NCBI GenBank assembly: GCA_035644935.1
Contig: DASQNO010000033.1
Location: 1-62,472, forward strand
Direction: 5' to 3'
Source of the DNA: CADCVW01 sp035644935
GTDB lineage: Bacteria; Pseudomonadota; Alphaproteobacteria; Sphingomonadales; Sphingomonadaceae
Length of the DNA stretch: 62,472 nt
The translations under genes were made by a program, and so were the position numbers. Every line of letters starts with the position of its first letter. The first letter of the stretch is position 1. Positions 1 to 8,346 of the stretch are shown here, in pieces. Under the pieces are notes generated by a model, which saw only the letters and a program-made list of their open reading frames with translations, did no database searches and was not told the DNA's origin.

Positions 1-1
1 G

Positions 2-184
2 CCCGCGCCGCCGTCGCTGCGGCCCCTGCCGGCGGAACTGGGCGACAGCCTGCGCACCATCGCCGACCCGGAACTGCGCGCCTGCCTGGAGGGCCTCGCG
101 CGTGGAGTTGCGGCGTCCAGCGGTCCGCCGCTATTGGAAACGTTCGTAAGCCTCCCCCTGATGGGCCGATTGTCGGAGAATTGA
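2..184 (+). CDS. DUF721 (DciA-like) protein, C-terminal fragment
   Basis: Only the last 60 codons are inside the window, ending at TGA 182-184. The fragment contains LPAELGDSLRTIADPELRAC, which resembles the C-terminal part of DUF721 proteins. In alphaproteobacteria a DUF721 gene often sits directly before a DsbA-like gene, as it does here with 1 nt between its stop and the next start. DUF721/DciA proteins are linked to replicative helicase loading in other bacteria; that role is family knowledge only. The family call is moderate because most of the gene is missing. Confidence 0.6.
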   Translation, partial: PAPPSLRPLPAELGDSLRTIADPELRACLEGLARGVAASSGPPLLETFVSLPLMGRLSEN

Positions 185-185
185 A

Positions 186-950
186 TTGACCAAGACGATC
201 CTGTTGCTGGCCGCCGCTTCCGTGGCGCTGACCGGATGTGGAGAGGCAGGGGGCAAGGCGGGCAGCGGCGCAGCTGCGTCTGCGGGCGAGAACGTCACCG
301 CGGCGGTGTCTCCCGCCGGAACCGATTGGACCACCACCGTGGTCGCGACGCCCGAAGGCGGCATGCGTATGGGCAACCCCGACGCGCCGGTAAAGCTGGT
401 CGAGTTCGCGTCCATGACGTGCTCGCATTGCCGCGACTTTTCGGCGGAATCGAACCCCGCGCTTTACGAGCGCTATGTGAAGACCGGGCAGGTTAGCTTC
501 GAATTCCGCAACTTCGTGACCAACCAGATCGATGTGGTCGCCTCCCTGCTCGCACGGTGCGGCGGGCCGCAGCCCTTCTTCAAGCTGACCGAGCAGATGT
601 TCGCGAACCAGGACGAGATGCTGAACCGCGTGCAGGCTGGTGCGGCGCAACTGGCGGCGGCCGAACAGGCGCCGGGGCAGCAGACCTTCGTCAAGGTCGC
701 GGAAGTGGCTGGGCTCGACAAGTTCGTCGGCATGCGCGGCATTCCGGCGGCCAAGGCGAATGCGTGCCTGCTGAACGAGGCGGAGTTGAACCGGTTGGTC
801 GAGATGAACAACGCCGCGGCCAAACAGTACAAGATTCCCGGAACGCCGAGCTTCCTGATCAACGGGGAACTGGTGGAAGGGACGCCGACCGGGATTTCGA
901 TCTGGACGCATTTGGAAGGCAAGCTCAAGGAAGCGGGCGCGAAGGCCTAG
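186..950 (+). CDS. DsbA-family thioredoxin-fold lipoprotein
   Basis: 254 residues from a TTG start, chosen because it puts a lipoprotein signal at the N-terminus (hydrophobic residues 5-16, lipobox LTGC, Cys18). After a low-complexity linker comes a DsbA/thioredoxin fold with redox motif C79-S-H-C82 in EFASMTCSHC and a probable cis-Pro loop near GTPSFLING. It should act in the periplasm as a thiol:disulfide oxidoreductase tethered to a membrane. It follows the DUF721 gene by 1 nt, so co-transcription is likely. A DsbB homologue is encoded at 9,275-9,841; whether the two are partners is inference. Confidence 0.9.
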   Translation: MTKTILLLAAASVALTGCGEAGGKAGSGAAASAGENVTAAVSPAGTDWTTTVVATPEGGMRMGNPDAPVKLVEFASMTCSHCRDFSAESNPALYERYVKTGQVSFEFRNFVTNQIDVVASLLARCGGPQPFFKLTEQMFANQDEMLNRVQAGAAQLAAAEQAPGQQTFVKVAEVAGLDKFVGMRGIPAAKANACLLNEAELNRLVEMNNAAAKQYKIPGTPSFLINGELVEGTPTGISIWTHLEGKLKEAGAKA

Positions 951-983
951 ACGGGCTCCGCGGCGAAGGCCGGCGTTCGCCCG

Positions 984-2465
984 CTAACTGGCCAGCGCCG
1001 CGACGCGCTCGGCGATCCGACGCAGGTCGGCGACGAAGCGGGCATATTCCTCCGCTTTGCGGTCGGGTTCGGGGATGCGCAGCAGGAAGCTCGGGTGAAC
1101 GGTGATCCAGGCCTCGCCGCCGTCGGCAAGCGTCATGGGCGCGCCGCGCGACTTGCCGATCGTCATCACCTTGCCGAACAGCGACCGCGCCGCCGTGGCG
1201 CCGAGCGCAACGGTAACCGCCGGGCGCAGCAGGTCGCGTTCGCGATCGATCCACCAGCGGCAGGCCTCGATCTCCGGCCCTTCCGGCTTGGCGTGGATGC
1301 GGCGCTTGCCGCGCGCTTCGTACTTGAAGTGCTTGACCGCGTTGGTGACGTAGGCCTTGGACCGGTCCACCCCCGCCTCGCCCAGCGCCTGGTTGAACAA
1401 TTGCCCGGCCGGGCCGACGAAGGGACGGCCCGCCAGATCCTCCTGATCGCCCGGTTGCTCGCCGACGAACATCAAAGGCGCGTCGAGAGGGCCTTCGCCG
1501 AACACGGTCTGCGTCGCGGGTCCGTATAGGTGGCAGCGGGTGCAGGCCTTGGCCTCCGCCAGCAGTGCTTCCCATGAGGCAAGCCGGTTGCCGCCGGGTT
1601 GCAGCGTCCGCTCCGCGGTACCGGCGGCGAAGAGGCCGGCTTGCGCGATCTCCAGATCGGACCCGCGTTCCGGGATCGCTGCCACCTGTTCGCGCGATCG
1701 TTCCACCATTGCCGCTTCTCTCCCTTGCGCGCCCGCGATGAGTTGGCCCACCAACGCGGTTTCGGGCATGTTTTTCCAGTATTTGCGCGGCATCTCTTTG
1801 GTCATCGCCTTCACCTTGACCCGCGCCGGGTTGAAGATCGACGCGTAATAGGTCTTCCACGTCTCCTCGACCGGATCGCCGTCCGGCGCGTCGGCCTTGG
1901 TCGCGCCAGGCAGAAATGCGATCTCCTCGCCGTTCCAATGCATCGAGACTTCGGGCGTCAGGATCGTCCAGTCCATGTTGGCGAAGCGGCGGGTGAAGAA
2001 CCCGGCCTGCGCGCGGACGATGTAATGGTCGGGTTCGAACCAGGCGACGTAACGAGCGGCGTCCTCATCCCGGACCTCGCGGAAGCGGACGAAGGCATGC
2101 ATCTTGTGCGCATCGCGGCGCACATCCTTGGCCATCAGCTGGACGCGGTTGAGAAGCGGATTGGCCCGGTCTTCCAGCGCCCTCGGCTGCGCGCGAAGGC
2201 GGAGGAGAAGCGTGTAGAGGAGCGCGAAACGCTCCGCGTCCGAATGCTGGATCGCGGCTTCGGCAAGGTCGAGGAACGGGCGCGGTACGGAGAAGGTGGC
2301 CTGTGCGGGAGCAGGCGGTACGGGTTCCGAGCCGAAGAGCGTCCGCGCCCGGTCGCCCACCTGCCAAGCCACCCGCTCAGGCGGAATCGCACCGAGAGCC
2401 AAGGCGCGGGCCGCGGCGCGCCAGCCGTCGAAGTCGGCTTCGTGGGCGAGGCGCGCGAGGTGCAT
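984..2465 (-). CDS. UdgX-type uracil-DNA-binding protein fused to an N-terminal DUF4130-like domain
   Basis: 493 residues. The N-terminal half (about 1-240) resembles the DUF4130 'putative DNA metabolism' domain. The C-terminal half is a family-4-like uracil-DNA glycosylase with iron-sulfur cysteines starting at CTRC (308-311), GEQPGDQEDL (335-344) and HPSFLLR near the end. The loop KRRIH (387-391) is the UdgX hallmark; its His (here H391) becomes covalently attached to the DNA after uracil excision in the mycobacterial enzyme. It lies 6 nt downstream of the radical-SAM gene, the usual companion of this fusion, so the two form an operon. The gene therefore probably acts in uracil-lesion recognition. 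Confidence 0.92.
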   Translation of the reverse strand: MHLARLAHEADFDGWRAAARALALGAIPPERVAWQVGDRARTLFGSEPVPPAPAQATFSVPRPFLDLAEAAIQHSDAERFALLYTLLLRLRAQPRALEDRANPLLNRVQLMAKDVRRDAHKMHAFVRFREVRDEDAARYVAWFEPDHYIVRAQAGFFTRRFANMDWTILTPEVSMHWNGEEIAFLPGATKADAPDGDPVEETWKTYYASIFNPARVKVKAMTKEMPRKYWKNMPETALVGQLIAGAQGREAAMVERSREQVAAIPERGSDLEIAQAGLFAAGTAERTLQPGGNRLASWEALLAEAKACTRCHLYGPATQTVFGEGPLDAPLMFVGEQPGDQEDLAGRPFVGPAGQLFNQALGEAGVDRSKAYVTNAVKHFKYEARGKRRIHAKPEGPEIEACRWWIDRERDLLRPAVTVALGATAARSLFGKVMTIGKSRGAPMTLADGGEAWITVHPSFLLRIPEPDRKAEEYARFVADLRRIAERVAALAS

Positions 2466-2471
2466 GACGCC

Positions 2472-3719
2472 CTAAGCCGCGAACAGCTCCATCTGTTCCA
2501 CCTTGGGCGCGACGCGCGCCTTCAGGTCCGCGCGGTCGGTGAGCGCGACCGGCGACCAGCCGTCGCAGGCGATGAACGGGCGGACCTTGGCGATCGAGAC
2601 GGTGAGCCGAGCGACATCCTCCAGCCGCAGGCGGCGCCAGCGGCGAGACGCGAGGAGGCCGTCAACCGCCTTAACGCCGAGGCCTGGGACGCGGAGCAGC
2701 GCCTCGCGCGGGGCGCGATTGACGTCGACGGGAAAGCTGTCGCGGAACTTGAGAGCCCAGGCCAGCTTGGGGTCGATGTCGAGCGGCAGCATGCCGGTGG
2801 CGGCGTCAGTGGTCTGCACGACCTCCGCCGGCTTGAAGCCGTAAAAGCGCATCAGCCAGTCGGACTGGTACAGTCGATGTTCGCGCATCAGCGGCGGACG
2901 GCTGAGCGGCAGCACGGCGCTGGCGTCGGGGATGGGCGAGAACGCGGAGTAATATACCCGGCGCAGGTCGAAGCGATCGTAGAGCGTCGAAGCGCGCAGC
3001 ACGATGTCGCCGTCGCTGGCGGCGTCGGCGCCGACGATCATCTGCGTCGACTGACCGGCGGGAGCGAAGCGGGGCGCCGACTTGTGCTTGCCGCGCGAGT
3101 CCTTGTTGTCGGCGATGCCGTCCTTGACCTCGCCCATGGCCGTTTCGATGCGGATCCCGTCCTTTTCGGGCGCGAGGCGCTTGAGGCCGCTCACCGTCGG
3201 GAGTTCGACGTTGATCGACATGCGGTCGGCGTGAAGCCCCGCCTGCCGCACGAGTTCGGGGTCGGCGTCGGGTATGGTTTTGAGGTGGATATAACCGCGA
3301 AAGTCGTGGTCCTCGCGCAGGGAGCGCGCGACCTCGACCATCTGCTCCATCGTGTAGTTGGAGCTCTTGATGATGCCGGAAGAGAGGAACAGCCCTTCGA
3401 TATAGTTGCGGCGGTAGAAGCTCAGCGTCAGCTGCACAACCTCCTCCGCGGTGAAGCGCGCGCGGCGGACGTTGGAGCTCTTGCGGTTGATGCAGTAGTG
3501 GCAGTCAAAGATGCAGCTGTTGGTCAGCAGGATCTTCAAGAGCGAGATGCAGCGGCCGTCGGGCGCGTAGGCGTGGCAGATCCCCATGCCCTCGGTGGAG
3601 CCGATACCCTTTCCTCCCACACTGCTGCGCTTGGCGGTTCCGGACGAGGCGCAGGACGCATCGTATTTCGCCGCGTCGGCCAGGACGGCGAGCTTTCCGC
3701 GTGTGTCGAGTTGCGCCAT
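2472..3719 (-). CDS. Radical SAM protein, putative DNA modification/repair (TIGR03916-like)
   Basis: 415 residues from the ATG at 3719; an upstream in-frame start at 3878 would add an unconserved-looking extension and overlap the divergent gene. The radical-SAM cysteines are C69-x3-C73-x2-C76 (CIFDCHYC). A helix-hairpin-helix segment (LLRVPGLGVKAVDGLL) lies near the C-terminus and suggests DNA binding. The protein is always found with UdgX/DUF4130 proteins in the families I know, and here it is the first gene of that pair. The reaction is unknown. I looked for a LexA box upstream and found none. Confidence 0.88.
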   Translation of the reverse strand: MAQLDTRGKLAVLADAAKYDASCASSGTAKRSSVGGKGIGSTEGMGICHAYAPDGRCISLLKILLTNSCIFDCHYCINRKSSNVRRARFTAEEVVQLTLSFYRRNYIEGLFLSSGIIKSSNYTMEQMVEVARSLREDHDFRGYIHLKTIPDADPELVRQAGLHADRMSINVELPTVSGLKRLAPEKDGIRIETAMGEVKDGIADNKDSRGKHKSAPRFAPAGQSTQMIVGADAASDGDIVLRASTLYDRFDLRRVYYSAFSPIPDASAVLPLSRPPLMREHRLYQSDWLMRFYGFKPAEVVQTTDAATGMLPLDIDPKLAWALKFRDSFPVDVNRAPREALLRVPGLGVKAVDGLLASRRWRRLRLEDVARLTVSIAKVRPFIACDGWSPVALTDRADLKARVAPKVEQMELFAA

Positions 3720-3869
3720 GCGTTGCTTGTATGTTCCGGCGCGCGGCGTGGCGATAGCATGGGTTGCAGGTGTGCCCTTTTTGGTGCGCGGTCGGCTCAC
3801 AAGATAAGGCTTGCCGATAAACAATAAAATGCGTATTGATATTCGGGTAGTCAAGTATCGAGAGTCGCG

Positions 3870-4370
3870 ATGACCCATTCCGCCGTGATCCTGCTTCGCG
3901 TGTTAAACGTGCTCAATCTGGTGGTCGGCGCGCTGTTCATGATCGTGCTGGTCACGACCTTCGTGGCGGAACCCGCGGTTCTTGGCGGTTTGAGCCGCCG
4001 TTTTGGAGCGGGCGCTTCGACGATCCTGCACGATGCGCGCTTGGTGATGGCGCTCAGCATAGCGACGATCCCCGCGGCATGGCTCATCCTGACGCGGCTG
4101 CTCGCCGTTCTGCGGACGGTGGAATCCGGGGACGCCTTCGTCGCGGAGAACGGCGATCGCCTGCGCACCATGGGCTGGGCGATGCTCGCCATCCAGATCT
4201 TAGACCTCGGCTACGGCTACCTCGCGGTCCGCGTCAGCGAAAGCAGCGGCGAATATCTCGGATGGAGCTTCTCGCCCGGCGGCTGGCTGGCCGTGCTGCT
4301 CGTGTTCGTGCTGGCGCGCGTGTGGACCCAAGGCGCGGCGATGCGCGACGAACTGGACGCGACGGTCTGA
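3870..4370 (+). CDS. DUF2975 membrane protein
   Basis: 166 residues with four hydrophobic segments (about 8-32, 62-85, 105-125 and 135-155), typical of DUF2975 integral membrane proteins of unknown function. These are usually paired with a small Cro/YozG-type HTH regulator, as here: its TGA overlaps the ATG of the next gene (TGATG). It is divergent from the radical-SAM gene across an AT-rich spacer (about 3,790-3,860) that probably holds both promoters. Function unknown; the operon may be a membrane sensor plus regulator. Confidence 0.85.
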   Translation: MTHSAVILLRVLNVLNLVVGALFMIVLVTTFVAEPAVLGGLSRRFGAGASTILHDARLVMALSIATIPAAWLILTRLLAVLRTVESGDAFVAENGDRLRTMGWAMLAIQILDLGYGYLAVRVSESSGEYLGWSFSPGGWLAVLLVFVLARVWTQGAAMRDELDATV

Positions 4371-4579
4371 TGGCCATTGTCATTCGCCTCGACGACCGGT
4401 TGCACGACCGGCGCATGACGCTGACCGAACTGGCCGACCGCGTCGGGATCACGCTCGCCAACCTGTCGATCCTCAAGACCGGCAAGGCGCGCGCGATACG
4501 GTTTTCGACGCTGGAAGCTTTGTGCCGCGAGCTGGACTGCCAGCCGGGCGATCTCATCGAATGGGTGGAAGGGGAGTGA
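4370..4579 (+). CDS. Small HTH transcriptional regulator (Cro/YozG type)
   Basis: 69 residues, almost all a helix-turn-helix domain (ELADRVGITLANLSILKTGK, then STLEALCRELDCQPGDLI). It overlaps the DUF2975 stop by 1 nt, so translation is probably coupled. YozG-like regulators accompany DUF2975 proteins widely and are expected to control their own operon. Operator not identified. Confidence 0.9.
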   Translation: MAIVIRLDDRLHDRRMTLTELADRVGITLANLSILKTGKARAIRFSTLEALCRELDCQPGDLIEWVEGE

Positions 4580-4584
4580 ACGCA

Positions 4585-4761
4585 ATGTCCAAACGGGTGG
4601 AAGAGCCTCGCCGGAACGGCTGGCGGGGGGCGGTCGCCGCGGCGCTGCTTCTGGCGGCCTGGCACGGGGCCAAGGCGCTGCTGGAGCCCGAGCTGCACAT
4701 GCGGATGGAGGTGGCGGTGCTGGTCGGCGGCACCGGCTTCGCCGTGGCGCTGATCCGCTAG
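4585..4761 (+). CDS. Small membrane protein of the DUF2975/HTH operon
   Basis: 58 residues from ATG 4585, 5 nt after the regulator stop. A basic N-terminus is followed by two hydrophobic stretches (AVAAALLLAAWHGAKALL and VAVLVGGTGFAVALI). I do not recognise a family. Tight spacing makes it the third gene of the operon. Confidence 0.6.
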   Translation: MSKRVEEPRRNGWRGAVAAALLLAAWHGAKALLEPELHMRMEVAVLVGGTGFAVALIR

Positions 4762-4879
4762 CTTAAACTTACCAAACGTTACGTAGTCGGGCTCCCGCCC
4801 GGCGAGCCCCGGAAAGCAACCGCTTCCCGGGCTGGGGAAACGCGCGCCCTGCGCCTGCGCCATGTTGGGGAGAATGACC

Positions 4880-5671
4880 ATGTTCAAGGAAGTCGGAGAA
4901 CTCTACCGCGGCAGCTGGCGCTTCGCGCTGGCCTGCCCGCTGTTGTTCGCGGTGCCGGTCGCCGTCGAACTGGTGCAGCACGCGGCCGAGCTGCACATCG
5001 GCATGTACGACAGCGTCGCGACCATGAAGGCGCTCGGGGATCATCCGCTCCGCCTGGGGATCGGCATCGCCAAGTCGCTGTCGCTGCTCGTCGCCGGCTA
5101 CTGGTTCCTGCGCTTCATGGGACATGGCGAGGATGCGGCGCGGGCGGGGGCATGGGACGCGCGGGCGGCCCGGCTGTTCGCGCCCGTGGTGCTGTGGACG
5201 CTGGGATGGACGGCGGTGACATTGTGGGGCGGCGCGCCCTTCCGCCTGGCCGGCGTGGGCGACGGCGCGATCCTGGCGATGGGGGTCGCCATGTTCGTCG
5301 TCGTCACGCTGATCGACCTCTACCTCGCCTGCTGGAAGGCGGGGGCCGCGGTGGGCAATCCGGCGCTGACGTTTACGCGGTCGTTCACGCTCGTGCACGG
5401 GCATTTCGGGTGGGCGCTGGGCGTCTTCGCGCTGTGCTTCCTGCCGTTGATGGTGCCGCATTATGCGATTGCCGGACTTGCGATCGGCCAACCCGCGCCG
5501 GTGCTGATCGCGATGCTCGTCGCGGATTCGGTGCTGGTGGGCTTCCTCGCAGTCGTGCTGGCGGGATCGAGCTTCCTCGTCGCCCGGCGTGCGACGGCGG
5601 CGGCCGGGGTGCCGTTGCTGCCCGACACTCGCGAGCCAGCCACGATCCGCGGCGCGCTGCAGCCCGCCTGA
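4880..5671 (+). CDS. Integral membrane protein, unknown function
   Basis: 263 residues. I chose ATG 4880 because GGGGAGA lies 8 nt upstream; ATG 4874 and 4862 are also possible. There are about six hydrophobic segments and no catalytic motif. The layout (FKEVGELYRGSWRFALACPLLFAVPVAVELVQH at the start, several further helices) resembles uncharacterised sphingomonad membrane proteins. No operon partner is evident; a palindromic repeat separates it from the next gene. Confidence 0.7.
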   Translation: MFKEVGELYRGSWRFALACPLLFAVPVAVELVQHAAELHIGMYDSVATMKALGDHPLRLGIGIAKSLSLLVAGYWFLRFMGHGEDAARAGAWDARAARLFAPVVLWTLGWTAVTLWGGAPFRLAGVGDGAILAMGVAMFVVVTLIDLYLACWKAGAAVGNPALTFTRSFTLVHGHFGWALGVFALCFLPLMVPHYAIAGLAIGQPAPVLIAMLVADSVLVGFLAVVLAGSSFLVARRATAAAGVPLLPDTREPATIRGALQPA

Positions 5672-5683
5672 GGTGGAGTGCGG

Positions 5684-5715
5684 CCATTCCCTCTTCCCCC
5701 GGGGGGAGGGAATGG
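5684..5715. repeat. Short intergenic palindrome
   Basis: CCATTCCCT is mirrored by AGGGAATGG around a C-run/G-run centre. It sits between two same-strand genes and is one of several CCCTCCCC/GGGGAGGG-type palindromes in this window. It could form a hairpin at the end of the upstream transcript, but there is no T-run. Confidence 0.65.
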
Positions 5716-5741
5716 TACGACCTGGCGAGGGAGAACCGTCG

Positions 5742-7523
5742 ATGCGCTACTTCGTCCTTGCCCTCGCCTTGATTGCCGCGTCGGCGGCCGCGACGCCGCC
5801 GCCCAAGATGGACCCGGACGGGCGGGAGGCGGGGGCCGCGTCTCGCGAACTCCAGGCGATCATGGGGCGGCACTGGGCCTGGTACCTGCGCAACAACCCG
5901 GTCCAGGCGACGACGCTGGGCGTGCGGACGTACGACACGGAGATCGGCGACATCAGCTTGGCGCAGCAGGACCGCGAGGCGGCGGAAGCGGCGGGGTTGT
6001 TGAACCGGCTGCGGATCATTCCGGACGCGGGGCTGTCGCCGGCCGAACGGGTCAACAAGGCGATTCTGTCGCGGATGCTGGGGGAGCAGGTCGAGGGCAA
6101 CGCGTTCGGCGCGAGGGCGATGCTGTTCAACACCTATTCCGGGTGGCACCAGAACTTCGCCGGAATGGCGGACGGCCTGCCGTTCCGCACCCGCGCCGAT
6201 TACGAAAGCTACCTGGCGCGGCTGGCAAAGTACCCGGCGTTCAACCAGGCCGCCATCGAGGTGACGCGCGGCGCGGTCAAGGCGGGCTACACGCAGCCCT
6301 GCGCGGTGCTGGGGAACTTCGCCAAGTCGATCGAGGGCGTGATCGTCGCCGATCCGGCCAAGTCGCGCTTCTACGCGCCGTTCGCGGGCGCCAGGCCGCT
6401 GGACGTCGATGCGGCGACCTGGACCGGGATGCAGACGCGGGCGCGAACGCTGATCACCGACACCGTCAATCCGGAATACCGCCGCTTCGCCGACTTCTAC
6501 GCGCGCGAATACCTGCCCAAGTGCCGGCAGAGCGTCGGCGCGTCGGCGCTGCCCGACGGAGCGAAGTGGTACGCCTACCGGGCGCGGGTGATGACCACGA
6601 CCGACCAGACGCCGGACCAGATCCACCAGACGGGGCTTGCCGAGGTGGCGCGCATCCGGGCCGAGATGACGGCGGTCGCGACCAAGGCGGGCTACCCGTC
6701 GCGCGAGGCATTCGTCGCCAAGCTGCGCACGGACCCGCGATACTATGCGACAACGCCCGAGCAGTTGCTGACCGCCGCCGCGGCCACCGCAAAGACGATC
6801 GACGGCAAGATGCCCGGGCTGTTCGGGCGGCTGCCGCGGCTGCCCTACGGCATTCGCGCGATCCCGGCGGAAACGGCGGAAGGCACCACCACCGCTTATT
6901 ACGGGCAAGGCTCGCCCGAGAGCGGGCTGGCGGGAACCTATTACGTCAACACGTCGAAGCTTCCGCAGCGGCCCTTGTGGGAGCTGCCGGCGCTGACGCT
7001 GCACGAGGCGGTGCCCGGGCACCACCACCAGATCGCGCTGCAGCAGGAGCTGGACCTGCCCGAGTTCCGCCGCCACGCGGCGAGCTTCACCGCGTTCGTG
7101 GAGGGGTGGGCGCTGTACGCCGAGCGGCTCGGGATCGAGATGGGCCTGTACGACACGCCCGAGAAGGACATGGGGCGATTGAGCTACGAGATGTGGCGCG
7201 CGAGCCGGCTGGTGGTGGACACCGGGCTGCACGCCAAGGGGTGGAGCAAGGACCAGGCGGTGGGCTTCATGACGGACAACACCGCGCTGTCGCCCGCCAA
7301 CATCGAGGCGGAGGTCAACCGCTACATCAGCTGGCCGGGGCAGGCGCTGGCGTACAAGACCGGCGAGCTCAAGATCCGCGAACTGCGCGCGCGGGCGGAG
7401 CAGGAATTGGGCGCGAGGTTCGACCTGCGCCGGTTCCACGACGCGGTGCTGGGACAGGGGCCGGTGCCGATGGACGTGCTCGAGCGGCAGGTGGCGGACT
7501 GGATCGCGGGGGAGAGGGGGTAG
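5742..7523 (+). CDS. Secreted DUF885 family metallopeptidase-like protein
   Basis: 593 residues from ATG 5742; longer upstream starts would run through the palindromic repeat. It begins with a signal peptide (MRYFVLALALIAASAAA) and is otherwise a full-length DUF885 protein. The presumed metal-binding motif is HEAVPGHHH at 421-429 (HExxxGHH), followed by a conserved acidic region (FVEGWALYAERLG). DUF885 proteins are predicted zinc carboxypeptidase or dipeptidase-like enzymes of the periplasm. Substrate unknown. Confidence 0.9.
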   Translation: MRYFVLALALIAASAAATPPPKMDPDGREAGAASRELQAIMGRHWAWYLRNNPVQATTLGVRTYDTEIGDISLAQQDREAAEAAGLLNRLRIIPDAGLSPAERVNKAILSRMLGEQVEGNAFGARAMLFNTYSGWHQNFAGMADGLPFRTRADYESYLARLAKYPAFNQAAIEVTRGAVKAGYTQPCAVLGNFAKSIEGVIVADPAKSRFYAPFAGARPLDVDAATWTGMQTRARTLITDTVNPEYRRFADFYAREYLPKCRQSVGASALPDGAKWYAYRARVMTTTDQTPDQIHQTGLAEVARIRAEMTAVATKAGYPSREAFVAKLRTDPRYYATTPEQLLTAAAATAKTIDGKMPGLFGRLPRLPYGIRAIPAETAEGTTTAYYGQGSPESGLAGTYYVNTSKLPQRPLWELPALTLHEAVPGHHHQIALQQELDLPEFRRHAASFTAFVEGWALYAERLGIEMGLYDTPEKDMGRLSYEMWRASRLVVDTGLHAKGWSKDQAVGFMTDNTALSPANIEAEVNRYISWPGQALAYKTGELKIRELRARAEQELGARFDLRRFHDAVLGQGPVPMDVLERQVADWIAGERG

Positions 7524-7543
7524 CGGAACCGGGCGGCTCATCC

Positions 7544-7684
7544 GTCCTCCCCCGCATTTGCGGGGGAGGTGGCAGCCTTCAAGGCTGACGGAGGGGCTTC
7601 GCGGTACGGATGTTTCTCTAAGAAGCCCCTCCACCATCCCGCTGCGCGGGACGATCCCCCTCCCCTGCAAAGGCAGGGGAGGAC
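7544..7684. repeat. Intergenic palindromic repeat (GTCCTCCCC family)
   Basis: Starts with GTCCTCCCCC and ends with GGGGAGGAC, enclosing the inner inverted pair GAGGGGCTTC / GAAGCCCCTC plus GC-rich mini-hairpins. The same outer and inner arms recur at 28,312-28,446 and 44,732-44,931, so this is a dispersed family. With the next repeat it fills the gene-free stretch 7,524-7,898, where I see no ORF. Confidence 0.85.
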
Positions 7685-7780
7685 GATGGAGCTGGCATGA
7701 GTTGCTCACACGGCGCGGCGCTGCCGGCGCGGACTTGCGCGCGGTAGGTCGTGGATCGAATCGCAGAGGAGACGGGTCAG

Positions 7781-7893
7781 AAGCCCCTCCCCTTCAGGGG
7801 AGGGGTCGGGGTGGGGCAGTGCGGGTGTATGGTTCGGTCGAGATGTGGCTAAGACTGCCCCACCCCCACCCCCTCCCCTAAAGGGGAGGGGAG
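7781..7893. repeat. Intergenic palindromic repeat (CCCTCCCC / GGGGTGGGGCAGT family)
   Basis: Begins AAGCCCCTCCCCTTCAGGGG, continues with GGGGTGGGGCAGT and its mirror ACTGCCCCACCCC, and ends with CCCTCCCCTAAAGGGGAGGG. The same components occur at 9,728-9,880 across the 5' end of dsbB. It lies just after the stop of the minus-strand gene at 7,899. Confidence 0.85.
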
Positions 7894-7898
7894 CAGGC

Positions 7899-8285
7899 CT
7901 ACCGCGGTTCGGCGCTGCGGGCGCGGCGGATGGCGCGTTTTTCGTCGCGGTTCTGGCGGACCTGCTGGACGAAGCAGCCGGTGTGGCCGCCCGGCCCGAC
8001 GGGCGAGCAGCTGTCTGTGCCCGTGCGGCCCAGCGCCACGGCTTCGTCGACGCGCGTTTCCTGCGATTCGCGGTCGGTGGCGCTGGGCTCGCGGAACTGT
8101 TCAGGGATGCGGAAGCGGTCCGACTCGGGCTTGCGTGCGCAAACCACGATTTCGCCGTCCGTGCCTTCGGGGCAGCGGTCGTTGCCGAACACCTCGACAA
8201 TGCGCTGGCGCCGCTGCGCGTCGGCCGGGGCGGGGAGAACGCCCAGCGTCAGCAGGACGGCGATGGTGACGGTGCGGACGATCAT
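7899..8285 (-). CDS. Small secreted protein, paralogue B of a tandem pair
   Basis: 128 residues from ATG 8285, with a signal peptide (MIVRTVTIAVLLTLGVLPAPADA). The mature part is clearly related to the protein at 8,347-8,727: shared blocks include VEVFGxDxCP, EIVVCARxPESDR, GRTGTDSCSPVGPGG and a basic tail RDEKRAxRRARxAEP. Four cysteines are conserved between the two. I know no function; I have only seen this type in sphingomonads. The two genes probably arose by tandem duplication and are co-transcribed (61-nt gap). Confidence 0.8.
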   Translation of the reverse strand: MIVRTVTIAVLLTLGVLPAPADAQRRQRIVEVFGNDRCPEGTDGEIVVCARKPESDRFRIPEQFREPSATDRESQETRVDEAVALGRTGTDSCSPVGPGGHTGCFVQQVRQNRDEKRAIRRARSAEPR

Positions 8286-8346
8286 GGCGGTGTTTCCTTG
8301 TACGCGGACGTAAACAGGCGGGCGGTCGGTGGGGTTCCTGGCGGGC

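Noticed and set aside
1599..3827. Long plus-strand open frame opposite the UdgX and radical-SAM genes
   Set aside because: High-GC antisense shadow: Arg/Gly/Asp-rich, no domain, while the minus strand holds clear motifs.
3720..3869. LexA box for the UdgX/radical-SAM operon
   Set aside because: No GTTC-N7-GTTC or GAAC-N7-GAAC in the spacer.
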